The position numbers were made by a program, and so were the translations under genes. From assembly GCF_900100315.1 (NCBI RefSeq), contig NZ_FNFF01000013.1, forward strand, positions 124,001 through 188,000: a DNA stretch of 64,000 bases, given 5' to 3'. Of this stretch, positions 51,059 to 61,674 are shown piece after piece; the stretch's first letter is position 1, and the number at the start of each line of letters is the position of its first letter. The DNA is from Streptomyces indicus. Lineage in GTDB: Bacteria > Actinomycetota > Actinomycetes > Streptomycetales > Streptomycetaceae. Under the pieces are notes generated by a model. The model was not told the DNA's origin. It saw only the letters and a program-made list of their open reading frames with translations, and ran no database searches.

Positions 51059-53857
51059 CTACGCGTTGGTACGGGGATCGGAGCTCGAGACCGGAGGCCC
51101 GGCGTCCGCGTCCGGTTTCTCCATGCGCGGCGCCGGCAGCCGTACACACAGCGAAGTGCCGTTTCCCAGTTGGCTGTTGACGTGCAGTGTGCCGCCGATC
51201 GCCTCGACGCGGTCGGCCAGGCCCACGAGGCCCGAGCCGCGGGCCGGTTCCGCGCCGCCCACCCCGTCGTCGGAGATGGCCAGTTCCACGGCCTCCTCGG
51301 CCCGCACGACCTGCACCGACACATGAGTGGCGCGGGCGTGCTTCGCGGTGTTGGCGAGGGCCTCGGAGACGACGTAGTACGCGGCGACCTCGACGGGTTC
51401 GGGCAGCCTGGCGCGCGGGATGCGCAGATCGAGCTCCACGGGCACGGACGAGCGGCGGGCCAGGGCGCGCAGGGCCGGGCCGAGCCCGCCCTTGGACAGG
51501 ATCGCCGGGTGGATGCCGCGCGAGAGCCGCTGCAACTCGTCGAAGGCGTCCTGCAGCCCGTGCCCGATGTGGACCAGGAGGCCCAGCAGCTCGCCAGAGC
51601 CCTCGGGGGCCAGCGCCTCGGCGTTGCGCAGTTCCAGCTGCAGCGAGACGAGGCGCTGCTGCACCCCGTCGTGCAGATCGCGTTCGATGCGGCGGCGCGA
51701 GGCGTCCGACGCGGCCACGACACGGGCGCGTGAGGCGGCGAGCTGGGCGCGGCTGTCGGCGTTGGCGATGGCGCTCACGATCAGTTCGGTGAACGCGGCG
51801 AGCCGCTTCTCGGTGCCGGGCGGCAGCTCATGCCCTTCGGGAGCGGCCGCGACGACGGCTCCCCACAGCCGGCCCTCCACCACGATGGGGGTGCCCGCCG
51901 CGCCGGCCCTGCTGACCGGTTCGCCCGAGCGCGCCACCTCGGCCACGGCGGGTTCGCCGGCCAGGGTGCGCGATCCGGCGCCCGCGTCGCCGAGCACCGT
52001 GACGCCGCCGTCGGCCTCGTACCGTACGACCGCCGCCGACGGCGTCTCGAGCAGCAGCCCGACCTCGCAGGCCACCTCGCCGAACAGCCGCTGCGGGGGC
52101 ACGCCTTGGGCGACGAGGGTGGCCACGCGGCGCAGTGCGCTCTGCTCGGCCTGCACCCTGCGCCGCTCGGTGACGTCGCGGGCGGCCGCGTGGATGAGTC
52201 CCTTGCCGGGCACGGGACGTGCGTTCCACTGCAGCCAGCAGGAGGTGCCGTCGGCGCGCAGATAGCGGTTCTCGAAGCGCAGGACCTCATAGCCCTCCGT
52301 GAGCCGGGTCAGCACCGCGCGCGTGCTGTCGCGGTCCTCCACGTGGACGAAGTCCATGAACGGCCGGCCGAGCAGCTCTTCGGAGGAGCGGCCGATGACC
52401 TCCTCGAAGGCGGGGTTGACCCGCCGGAAGTACCCCTCCAGGTCGGCGATACACATCAGGTCAGCGGAGAGCGTGAACAGGTTGTCGACCTCGTGCTCGG
52501 CCTCCTTGCGGCGCCCGTGCAGGTTGGCGAAGGAGGCCATGGTGCCGTTCAGGCCGTCGAGCAGCCGCGCCCACTCGCCCTGGAACTCGGCCGGGTCCGC
52601 ACGGTGGTCGAGCCGATCCGCGTCGATGGCGTCCGTCATCTCACGCACCTGCGCGGTCAGCCGCTCGACGGTGCCCCGCAGCTGCCGGAAGACCTCCGCC
52701 ACACTGCCGATCTCGTCGCGGCCGTGGTGGCGTATGTCGTACGAGAGGTCGCCGGCCGCCAACGCCTTTGCGCCGTGGGCGACTTCGGCCAGCGGCCGGC
52801 TGATGGAGCGGCGCAGCGCGAGGGCGAACGCGGTGACGACGGCGACCAGGACGAGGAAGAGCACCAGGTCGCGCCAGGCACGGGCCTCGGCGGTGCGCAC
52901 GCCCTCGGCGGCGGAGGCGCGCAGCTCGTCCTCGGCGGCGCGGGTCACCGTGCGCAGGCCGTCCATACGGGTCGAGGCCGCCTCGGCCCAGCGCTCCGGG
53001 GTGGGATACGGGCCCGGGCCCGCCTGCGCGAGCTGCTCGCGCACCTCCACGACGAAGGCGGACTCGGGGCGTGAAAGGACGTCGGAGAGCCGGGACTTGA
53101 GGGGGGCGGACGCGGTGCGCCGGAAGGTGTCCAGGCGGGCCCCCTCCAGGGCGGGCCAGCGGCTCGCCGTCGTGGAGCCGCGGCCCGGCGTCGCGGCGAA
53201 CAGGATGACCAGCTCCGAGCGCTCGGCGCCGGCGGCCTCGGTGGCCTGGATCATCGAGAGGTGGGCGTCGGCCACGCCGCGGGAGGACTCACCGGGCTCA
53301 CGTGACTCGACGACGGCCACCAGGTCCACGACGTCGAGGACCACGGCGCCGAAGCGGGCGGCGACATGGTCGACCGTGATCGCCCCCGTGTCGTGGGCCT
53401 TGCGCAGGTCGCCGAGGTCCCGCTCGATGGTGTCGAGCCGGGTGGTGAAACGTCCCTCCTCGGCTGCCCTGCGGTCGGCTTCGGCGAGTGCGGCCGTGGT
53501 CGTACGACGGGCTTCGGCGAGCCGCTGTCCGGCTTCGGCACTGGGCCGCAGCGTGTCGAACATGCTGGCGAGGCGCTCCTGGGCGAGGGCGTCCGCGAGG
53601 GCTCCGGCGGCGAAGGAGACCCGCGTCGACCGGTCGAAGGCACGCAGCCGGTCCGCCTCGCGCCACTGCCCCGCGACGGAGACGACGGTGAGGGTGAGCA
53701 GGACCCCCACGGGCAGCAGGGCGAGGAGCAGCAGTTTCGTGCCGACGTGGAGGCGGGCGAAGACGGGAGTGGAGGGCTTGCGGGGAGCCCGGGTCGTACG
53801 GCGGACGGGGGCCGTACGGTCTCCGCTCGACCTCACCCACCACTTGCGCAGTCCCAT
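51059..53857 (-). CDS. NIT-HAMP-PAS-GAF histidine kinase
   Basis: 932-aa membrane kinase. TM1 at about 40-65 (KLLLLALLPVGVLLTLTVV), an extracytoplasmic nitrate/nitrite-sensing (NIT)-like helical domain (about 70-325), TM2 at about 335-355, HAMP (RRSISRPLAEVAHGAKALAAGDLSYDI), PAS (LFTLSADLMCIADLEGYFRRVNPAFEEVIG), GAF (about 610-740), then HisKA_3 with phosphoacceptor His in ERDLHDGVQQRL and HATPase boxes EALANTAKHARAT and GSGLVGLADRVEAI. The NIT domain suggests nitrate/nitrite or another small anion as signal; the GAF could bind a second cue. ATG at 53857. Probable partner: the NarL-type regulator downstream. Confidence 0.9.
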   Translation of the reverse strand: MGLRKWWVRSSGDRTAPVRRTTRAPRKPSTPVFARLHVGTKLLLLALLPVGVLLTLTVVSVAGQWREADRLRAFDRSTRVSFAAGALADALAQERLASMFDTLRPSAEAGQRLAEARRTTTAALAEADRRAAEEGRFTTRLDTIERDLGDLRKAHDTGAITVDHVAARFGAVVLDVVDLVAVVESREPGESSRGVADAHLSMIQATEAAGAERSELVILFAATPGRGSTTASRWPALEGARLDTFRRTASAPLKSRLSDVLSRPESAFVVEVREQLAQAGPGPYPTPERWAEAASTRMDGLRTVTRAAEDELRASAAEGVRTAEARAWRDLVLFLVLVAVVTAFALALRRSISRPLAEVAHGAKALAAGDLSYDIRHHGRDEIGSVAEVFRQLRGTVERLTAQVREMTDAIDADRLDHRADPAEFQGEWARLLDGLNGTMASFANLHGRRKEAEHEVDNLFTLSADLMCIADLEGYFRRVNPAFEEVIGRSSEELLGRPFMDFVHVEDRDSTRAVLTRLTEGYEVLRFENRYLRADGTSCWLQWNARPVPGKGLIHAAARDVTERRRVQAEQSALRRVATLVAQGVPPQRLFGEVACEVGLLLETPSAAVVRYEADGGVTVLGDAGAGSRTLAGEPAVAEVARSGEPVSRAGAAGTPIVVEGRLWGAVVAAAPEGHELPPGTEKRLAAFTELIVSAIANADSRAQLAASRARVVAASDASRRRIERDLHDGVQQRLVSLQLELRNAEALAPEGSGELLGLLVHIGHGLQDAFDELQRLSRGIHPAILSKGGLGPALRALARRSSVPVELDLRIPRARLPEPVEVAAYYVVSEALANTAKHARATHVSVQVVRAEEAVELAISDDGVGGAEPARGSGLVGLADRVEAIGGTLHVNSQLGNGTSLCVRLPAPRMEKPDADAGPPVSSSDPRTNA

Positions 53858-54025
53858 TGCGCACCCCCGGCCACTCGGCCCTCCGCGCGCCGCCGACGGA
53901 TGGCGCCGTTTCGGGCAGGGCTCATGGTAGCGGCGCATGCACGCAGTGGTGCCGGGAAGCGGAGGGCCGAGGGGAAGCAGCAACGCGGCGCGCGGTCAAG
54001 GCGGTTGGCGCGCCGGCGGCAAGGT

Positions 54026-54041
54026 TTCCCGCTAGCAGGAA
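54026..54041. promoter_or_regulatory. 16-bp palindrome, copy 2
   Basis: TTCCCGCTAGCAGGAA in the divergent region between the kinase and the single-domain receiver, 36-51 bp upstream of the receiver gene. Matches copy 1 (50580-50595, opposite strand) at 15 of 16 bases. Confidence 0.75.
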
Positions 54042-54076
54042 GGCGGCCGGGCCCATGCCATTGGCACGCTGGGCAC

Positions 54077-54433
54077 ATGGCGATGCGCTGTCTCCTCGTG
54101 GACGACAACGCCCGCTTCCTCGAGGTCGCGAAGGCGCTGCTCGAGCGGGGCGGTGCGAGCGTGGTCGCTCTCGCCGGTTCGAGCACCGAGGCGCTCGCAC
54201 ACGCCAGGGAGCTGCGACCTGATGTCGCGCTGCTCGACATCGACCTCGACGGGGAGAGCGGTTTCGACGTCGCCGAGCTCCTGGCCGGCATCGTGCCCCA
54301 CCTGATCATGATCTCGACGCACGCCCAGGAGGACTTCGAGGAGCTCATCGCGGAGAGCCCGGTCCTCGGGCTGCTGCCGAAGTCACGCCTGTCGGCGGAG
54401 GCGGTGGGCGAGATGGTGGGGGCGCGGGACTGA
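54077..54433 (+). CDS. single-domain response regulator (receiver only)
   Basis: 118-aa CheY/Spo0F-like receiver with no output domain. Acidic pair in CLLVDDNARFLE, phospho-acceptor Asp in VALLDIDLDGESG, switch Ser/Thr in IMISTHAQ, and Lys in LLPKSRLS, so it should be phosphorylatable. It diverges from the NIT kinase across a region holding the 16-bp palindrome and may act as a phosphate sink, relay or protein-interaction switch. Start ATG at 54077, with a second ATG 6 nt on; no ribosome-binding site is clear. Confidence 0.88.
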   Translation: MAMRCLLVDDNARFLEVAKALLERGGASVVALAGSSTEALAHARELRPDVALLDIDLDGESGFDVAELLAGIVPHLIMISTHAQEDFEELIAESPVLGLLPKSRLSAEAVGEMVGARD

Positions 54434-54515
54434 CGGGGTGGGCGGCCGCGAGGCGGGCGATCTGTGCCGGTATCGTCGACCGGGTCAGTCGTCCCTCCTG
54501 AGCTGTGGAGACTCC

Positions 54516-54944
54516 ATGCCCGGCAAGGCCCCCGCCCGTCGCACCGTCCTCAAGGGCGCCGCCCTCGCGGGAACGGCCGGGCTCGGTGCCGCGGCCTGCT
54601 CCACGGAGTCCGACCTCGGCCACGCGGAGAACCCCACCCCGACCGCCCCGGTCGACCTCGGTGCCGCCTCGGCCGTCCCGGCGGGCAGCTCCAAGCTCTT
54701 CCGCGAACAACGGCTCCTGGTGACCTGCGCCGAGGACGGCACGTACACCGCACTCAGCGCGCAGTGCACCCACGCCGGCTGTGTGCTCGACAAGATCGAG
54801 GGCGACGAGGCCAACTGCCCGTGCCACGGCAGCCGCTTCAGCGTCACCAACGGTGCCGCCGTCAAGGGCCCCGCCTCCGTGCCGCTGCCGAAGGTCCCGG
54901 TCCGCGTCGAGAACGGCAAGCTGATCGCCGGGCCGAAGGCCTGA
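54516..54944 (+). CDS. TAT-exported Rieske [2Fe-2S] lipoprotein
   Basis: 142-aa exported Rieske protein. N-terminus KAPARRTVLKG is a twin-arginine signal, and LGAAAC gives a lipobox with Cys28, so the folded, cluster-loaded protein is exported and lipid-anchored. Ligands are Cys84-x-His86 and Cys101-x2-His104; Cys89 and Cys103 can form the disulfide typical of high-potential (bc1-like) Rieske proteins. It is small and stand-alone, and its electron partner is unknown. GTGGAG precedes the ATG at 54516. It follows the receiver by 82 bp and its stop lies in a tandem repeat. Confidence 0.9.
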   Translation: MPGKAPARRTVLKGAALAGTAGLGAAACSTESDLGHAENPTPTAPVDLGAASAVPAGSSKLFREQRLLVTCAEDGTYTALSAQCTHAGCVLDKIEGDEANCPCHGSRFSVTNGAAVKGPASVPLPKVPVRVENGKLIAGPKA

Positions 54945-55042
54945 CTTGGGCGCCCCGGAGCCTGACTTGGGCCCGGAGGCCTGACTCGGGCCGGGCGGCC
55001 TGACGTGGGCCCGGAGGCCTGACGTGGAGGCCTGAGCCAGCC
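54939..55042. repeat. tandem repeats (19-21 bp) over the Rieske stop codon
   Basis: Units at 54939, 54960, 54979, 54998 and 55017, with a last partial near 55030, follow GCCTGACKYGGGCCCGGAG. The first includes the gene's final codon and TGA; every later copy repeats GCCTGA. Confidence 0.85.
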
Positions 55043-55064
55043 CACCTGACAGGCGGCTTGACGG

Positions 55065-56807
55065 TCAGTAAGGCGTCGGGCGCGCGTCGAGATAGGCGCG
55101 CAGCCGGTCGGTGTCCTGCGCGGTCCACCCCTCGGGCGGCAGCACGGCCGCCCATCCGTCCACGGATCCGGTGCCGTAGCGGTGGCCGTGCGGGGCCTCC
55201 ACTCCGTACGAGACCGCCATGTCGACCGTGGTCTGCCAGAAGGTCACGAACGGGAACCAGTTGATCTCCGGCGTGATGTCGGGGCCGAGGGGCTCCTTCA
55301 GCCACTCCGGCCGCTCGAACAGCAGGTCAGGGGTCCACCAGACGATCGCGTCGGACGCGTTCTGCAGGACGACGGCACGCGGCCTGCCCCACTCGGATGC
55401 CGGCCGCGCGAGGTCCTCCACGGGGAACTGGGCGAAGCGCACATTGCGTCCGCCCTCGAACTCGGGCCGCCAGACGGGACTCCCCTCGTCCCTGCGGTCG
55501 CGCAGCTCACCGGCGATGGGCGAGAAGTTGGGGACGCCGAGGAGCAGGGCGGCGTCGGTACCGGCGAGCAGCTTGTCGACCGTTCCGTACGAGTCCTCGA
55601 TGGCGTATCCACCCAGGCTCTCGCCCGTGACGGCCAGCTTGGGGCGCCGGTCGGCGGGCAGCTTGTCGAGCTCGGTGCGCACGGCGTCGACCAGGGCGCG
55701 GGTGGACTTGCCGGCCTTCTCCTTGTCGACGAGGAAGGACACCCAGCTGGGCAGGTACGAGTACTGCACCGCCACGGTGGCCGTGTCCCCGCCGTACATG
55801 TACTCCAGGCTCTGCACGACGTTGGCGTCGATCCAGCCGGAGCCGGTGGTGCCGGCGACCGTCAGGACCTTGCGGTCGAACGCCCCCGTCCGCTTGAGCT
55901 CACGGACCGCCAGCCGGGCCTGGGCCGCGAAGGGTTCGTCCTCCTGGAAGGCCTCGGGTGCGGTGGAGCTGATGTAGACGCGCACGGGGTCCTTGGCGGG
56001 CTTGCCCGTGAACTCCGTGATCTGGTCCTTGCTCAGGACCGAGCCGGTGAAGTTCCGCCCCTGGAAGCCGAGTTCGTCCCACTCCATCTCGGAGCCGGGG
56101 CCGCCGGAGACCAGCCGTGACGTCGGTTGGTGGATGCCGTCCTTGGTGCCGCCGTTGGTGGCCTTGGCGATGCGGTCGGCGACGTCGATGACGCCTCGTT
56201 CGAAGACGACGTCCTGGAGGGCCGTGGACACCACGATCCCGCTGACCAGGAGACCGATGCCGACGGCGACGGGTCGGGGCAGCGCACGGCCGAGCCACTG
56301 GATGAACGTGCTGGAGCCGAGCCGGACGGCCCGGGCCGCCATGAGCAGGAGCAGCCAGAGGGCGACGGCGATCAGGCCGATCATCGGCGTGTGCCAGGTG
56401 AGCGACGGCGGCAGCCCCTGGAGTTGCCGCAACTGCCGCTGCATGTGGGCGCTTTCGGAGATCAGCCAGCCGGCCAGGATCGGGCTGAGGATCCAGTACG
56501 CGAGCCAGCAGCGTGCGCGGGCCCGCTCACTGGGCCGCCACTTGACGAGCCAGCGGAACAAGGAGCTGAGCACGCTTCCCACCGCATAGCCGATGGCGGC
56601 GGTGATCCCTCCGATGACGCCCTGGAGGAACCAGGGCCGGGGCACGAGGGACGGGGTGAGCGACAGCCAGAAGAAGACGGTGGCGACGCAGGTGGCGAAG
56701 AGGTCGGGCCAGCGCCGGACGAGATAGCTCTCCGAGGGCCGCTCCCAGTAGGGCTGCGCGAGAACCCGCTTGCCCAGATTTTTCACCTTTTGCCCCGTGA
56801 GATGCAT
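55065..56807 (-). CDS. membrane-anchored alpha/beta hydrolase (Abhydrolase_9-like)
   Basis: 580-aa protein. Residues about 30-200 hold five or so hydrophobic segments (FATCVATVFFWLSLTPSL, GVIGGITAAIGYAVGS, MIGLIAVALWLLLLMAA, GIGLLVSGIVVS). The C-terminal half (about 240-580) is an alpha/beta hydrolase with the nucleophile elbow GESLGGYA (Ser) and a late VEAPHGHRYG His. It matches the layout of the actinobacterial Abhydrolase_9 family; the substrate is unknown, plausibly an envelope lipid or ester. ATG at 56807, 51 bp after uvrA in the same direction, but a strong terminator separates them. Confidence 0.85.
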   Translation of the reverse strand: MHLTGQKVKNLGKRVLAQPYWERPSESYLVRRWPDLFATCVATVFFWLSLTPSLVPRPWFLQGVIGGITAAIGYAVGSVLSSLFRWLVKWRPSERARARCWLAYWILSPILAGWLISESAHMQRQLRQLQGLPPSLTWHTPMIGLIAVALWLLLLMAARAVRLGSSTFIQWLGRALPRPVAVGIGLLVSGIVVSTALQDVVFERGVIDVADRIAKATNGGTKDGIHQPTSRLVSGGPGSEMEWDELGFQGRNFTGSVLSKDQITEFTGKPAKDPVRVYISSTAPEAFQEDEPFAAQARLAVRELKRTGAFDRKVLTVAGTTGSGWIDANVVQSLEYMYGGDTATVAVQYSYLPSWVSFLVDKEKAGKSTRALVDAVRTELDKLPADRRPKLAVTGESLGGYAIEDSYGTVDKLLAGTDAALLLGVPNFSPIAGELRDRRDEGSPVWRPEFEGGRNVRFAQFPVEDLARPASEWGRPRAVVLQNASDAIVWWTPDLLFERPEWLKEPLGPDITPEINWFPFVTFWQTTVDMAVSYGVEAPHGHRYGTGSVDGWAAVLPPEGWTAQDTDRLRAYLDARPTPY

Positions 56808-56819
56808 GGGGCAACTGTA

Positions 56820-56849
56820 GGTGGTGGGGCGGTCCCCCGCCCCACCACC
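56820..56849 (-). terminator. uvrA terminator
   Basis: GGTGGTGGGGCGG-TCCC-CCGCCCCACCACC: perfect 13-bp stem, 9 nt beyond the uvrA stop and just upstream of the hydrolase start. Confidence 0.85.
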
Positions 56850-56858
56850 TCCGCGGGC

Positions 56859-59891
<3,033 letters not shown>

Positions 59892-60076
59892 GCCGGTCCG
59901 CACCTTTCTTGATGGGAGAGCGGGGGCAGGGCCCCGCTTCTCAGAGTACGAGGGCCGCCACAGCAATGGACTGCTTCTGCTGAGACAGCCGGACGGTGCT
60001 GAAGGGCCCGACTGTCAAGGATGCCTCGGCCGACCCTATAGCACGCACATTCGATTTACGGTCACAGTCCACCACC

Positions 60077-60105
60077 TTCACCCGAAGGAGTGGCGGGACT
60101 ATCGT
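60077..60105 (+). promoter_or_regulatory. promoter TTCACC-N17-TATCGT
   Basis: -35 TTCACC (60077-60082) and -10 TATCGT (60100-60105), ending 7 nt before the ATG at 60113; suggests a leaderless transcript, though GAGG also precedes the start. Confidence 0.5.
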
Positions 60106-60112
60106 CGAGGTC

Positions 60113-60799
60113 ATGAATGATCATGAGCACGACCTGCTTCTGGTGCGGGAAGCGACCGACCGGCTCCTTGCCGCGGCGGCCAAGCTGGACAACGCCGCCG
60201 TCGCCGGACCGTCACGGCTTCCCGGGTGGACCCGTGGTCATGTGCTGGCGCATGTCGCCCGCAATGCCGACGCCCTGGTGAACGTCCTGGCCGGGCACCC
60301 CATGTATCTGAGCGCCGAGGCGCGCGACGCGGACATCGAGCGGGACGCGCCGCGCCCGCTGGACGTCCAGCTCGACGACGTGCGCGACAGCGCGGCCCGC
60401 TTCACCGCCCAGGCCGCGCAGCCCGCGGACTGGTCGCGCACCGTGGAGCTGCGCAACGGGGTCACGGACAAGGCCGCCCGTCTGCCGTTCCGCCGGCTCG
60501 TCGAGGTGGAGCTGCACCATGTCGACCTCGGCATCGGCTACGAACTCGAGGATCTGCCCGAGGAGTTCACCGACCGCGAGATCGCCTTCCTCGCGGAGCG
60601 CTTCGCGGGCAACGCCGCGGTGCCCCGTATCGCGATCACCGCGAGCGACGGCCGTCAGTGGACCACCGGCCGCACGGACGGCGACCCGGTGTCCGTCATC
60701 GGGCCCGCCCCCGCCCTGCTCGGCTGGCTGTCCGGCCGCCGCGCGGGCGCGGAGCTCGAGTGCGACGGCGGTCTGCTGCCCGTCCTGCCCGCGCTGTAG
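60113..60799 (+). CDS. maleylpyruvate isomerase family mycothiol-dependent protein
   Basis: 228-aa protein of the DinB-like MDMPI superfamily. The N-terminal four-helix bundle has the metal-site pattern LPGWTRGHVLAHVARNADAL and a later VEVELHHVDLGIGY (His residues), followed by the small C-terminal MDMPI domain. Family members use mycothiol, the actinobacterial thiol, as cofactor; the real substrate may be an electrophile rather than maleylpyruvate. It stands divergent to uvrA and 93 bp before the MBL gene. Confidence 0.88.
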   Translation: MNDHEHDLLLVREATDRLLAAAAKLDNAAVAGPSRLPGWTRGHVLAHVARNADALVNVLAGHPMYLSAEARDADIERDAPRPLDVQLDDVRDSAARFTAQAAQPADWSRTVELRNGVTDKAARLPFRRLVEVELHHVDLGIGYELEDLPEEFTDREIAFLAERFAGNAAVPRIAITASDGRQWTTGRTDGDPVSVIGPAPALLGWLSGRRAGAELECDGGLLPVLPAL

Positions 60800-60880
60800 C
60801 GCACGGCCGCACCCCGCGCGCGCATCCCTGCGTACCGGGCGGGCACCGGTCGGCCCCTGGGGGCCGCGGAACCCGCTCGG

Positions 60881-60886
60881 TACGCT
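60881..60886 (+). promoter_or_regulatory. -10 TACGCT of the MBL-fold gene, leaderless
   Basis: TACGCT ends 6 nt before the ATG at 60893; GAGG lies too close to the ATG to be a good ribosome-binding site. Confidence 0.45.
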
Positions 60887-60892
60887 GAGGCC

Positions 60893-61549
60893 ATGACGTA
60901 CAGCGGAGCGGTGACAGTCGGCGGGCCTGCGGACGTGCATGAACTGGCGGACCTGATGATCTCCAAGGTCGCGGTCGGCCCCATGAACAACAACGCCTAT
61001 CTGCTGCGCTGCCGGGCCACCGGCGAGCAGCTCCTGATCGACGCGGCCAACGAGGCCGACACCCTCCTCAAACTGATCGGCGGCGACGGCATCGCCTCGC
61101 TCGTCACCACGCACCGGCACGGCGACCACTGGCAGGCGCTGGAAGAGGTCGTACAGGCGACGGGCGCCCGCACGTACGCGGGCGCGTACGACGCGGAGGG
61201 CATTCCGGTACCGACCGACGTACGCGTCGAGGACGGTGACACGATCCGCGTCGGCCGCGTCGAGCTCACCGCGCGCCACATGGTCGGGCACACGCCCGGC
61301 TCGATCGTGCTCGTCTACGACGACCCGCACGGGCATCCGCACGTCTTCACCGGCGACTGCCTCTTCCCGGGCGGGGTCGGCAACACCTGGAAGGACCCGG
61401 AGGCCTTCGCCAGCCTCCTCCACGACGTCGAGACGAAGCTCTTCGACGTGCTGCCGGACGAGACGTGGGTCTATCCCGGACATGGCGACGACACGACGCT
61501 GGGCGCCGAGCGCCCGCAGCTGCCGGAGTGGCGCCGCCGCGGCTGGTGA
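60893..61549 (+). CDS. metallo-beta-lactamase-fold hydrolase (glyoxalase II-like)
   Basis: 218-aa MBL-fold enzyme. Metal motif THRHGDHW (HxHxDH), then ARHMVGHTPGSIVLVY with the third His, the bridging Asp in VFTGDCLFPGGVGNT and the last His in VYPGHGDDTTLGAERP. The layout matches small glyoxalase II/thiolesterase-like hydrolases, which fits the preceding mycothiol-linked protein: together they could detoxify electrophile-mycothiol adducts (inference). No signal peptide. Confidence 0.9.
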   Translation: MTYSGAVTVGGPADVHELADLMISKVAVGPMNNNAYLLRCRATGEQLLIDAANEADTLLKLIGGDGIASLVTTHRHGDHWQALEEVVQATGARTYAGAYDAEGIPVPTDVRVEDGDTIRVGRVELTARHMVGHTPGSIVLVYDDPHGHPHVFTGDCLFPGGVGNTWKDPEAFASLLHDVETKLFDVLPDETWVYPGHGDDTTLGAERPQLPEWRRRGW

Positions 61550-61601
61550 GGACGGCGCCCGGCGGGGCGCCCGGCCCTCCTCGCAGATGTCCATGCGACC
61601 G

Positions 61602-61624
61602 ATCGTGTCACCCGCCACTGACAA
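61602..61624 (-). promoter_or_regulatory. RecA-NDp-like promoter pointing antisense to the MBL gene
   Basis: Minus strand TTGTCAGTG-N8-CACGAT. The -35 block is exact and shares CTCGATTGTCAGTG with the MFS promoter at 37154-37176; the -10 has C in place of the first T. It directs transcription leftward, into the MBL gene's antisense strand. Confidence 0.55.
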
Positions 61625-61674
61625 TCGAGCGTTTGCGCAGGTCAGAGGCAAGTTAGGGGTCTGAGACGGCCGTC

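Noticed and set aside
59892..60112. LexA/SOS box upstream of uvrA
   Set aside because: I looked for a GAAC-N4-GTTC-type site here and before uvrC (49721-49825) and saw none; TTGACA at 60013-60018 (minus) has no matching -10.
60212..61594. 460-codon minus-strand frame beginning 7 nt after a RecA-NDp-like -10
   Set aside because: Promoter placement is suggestive, but the translation is an antisense-type composition over two well-supported genes, so only the promoter is reported.
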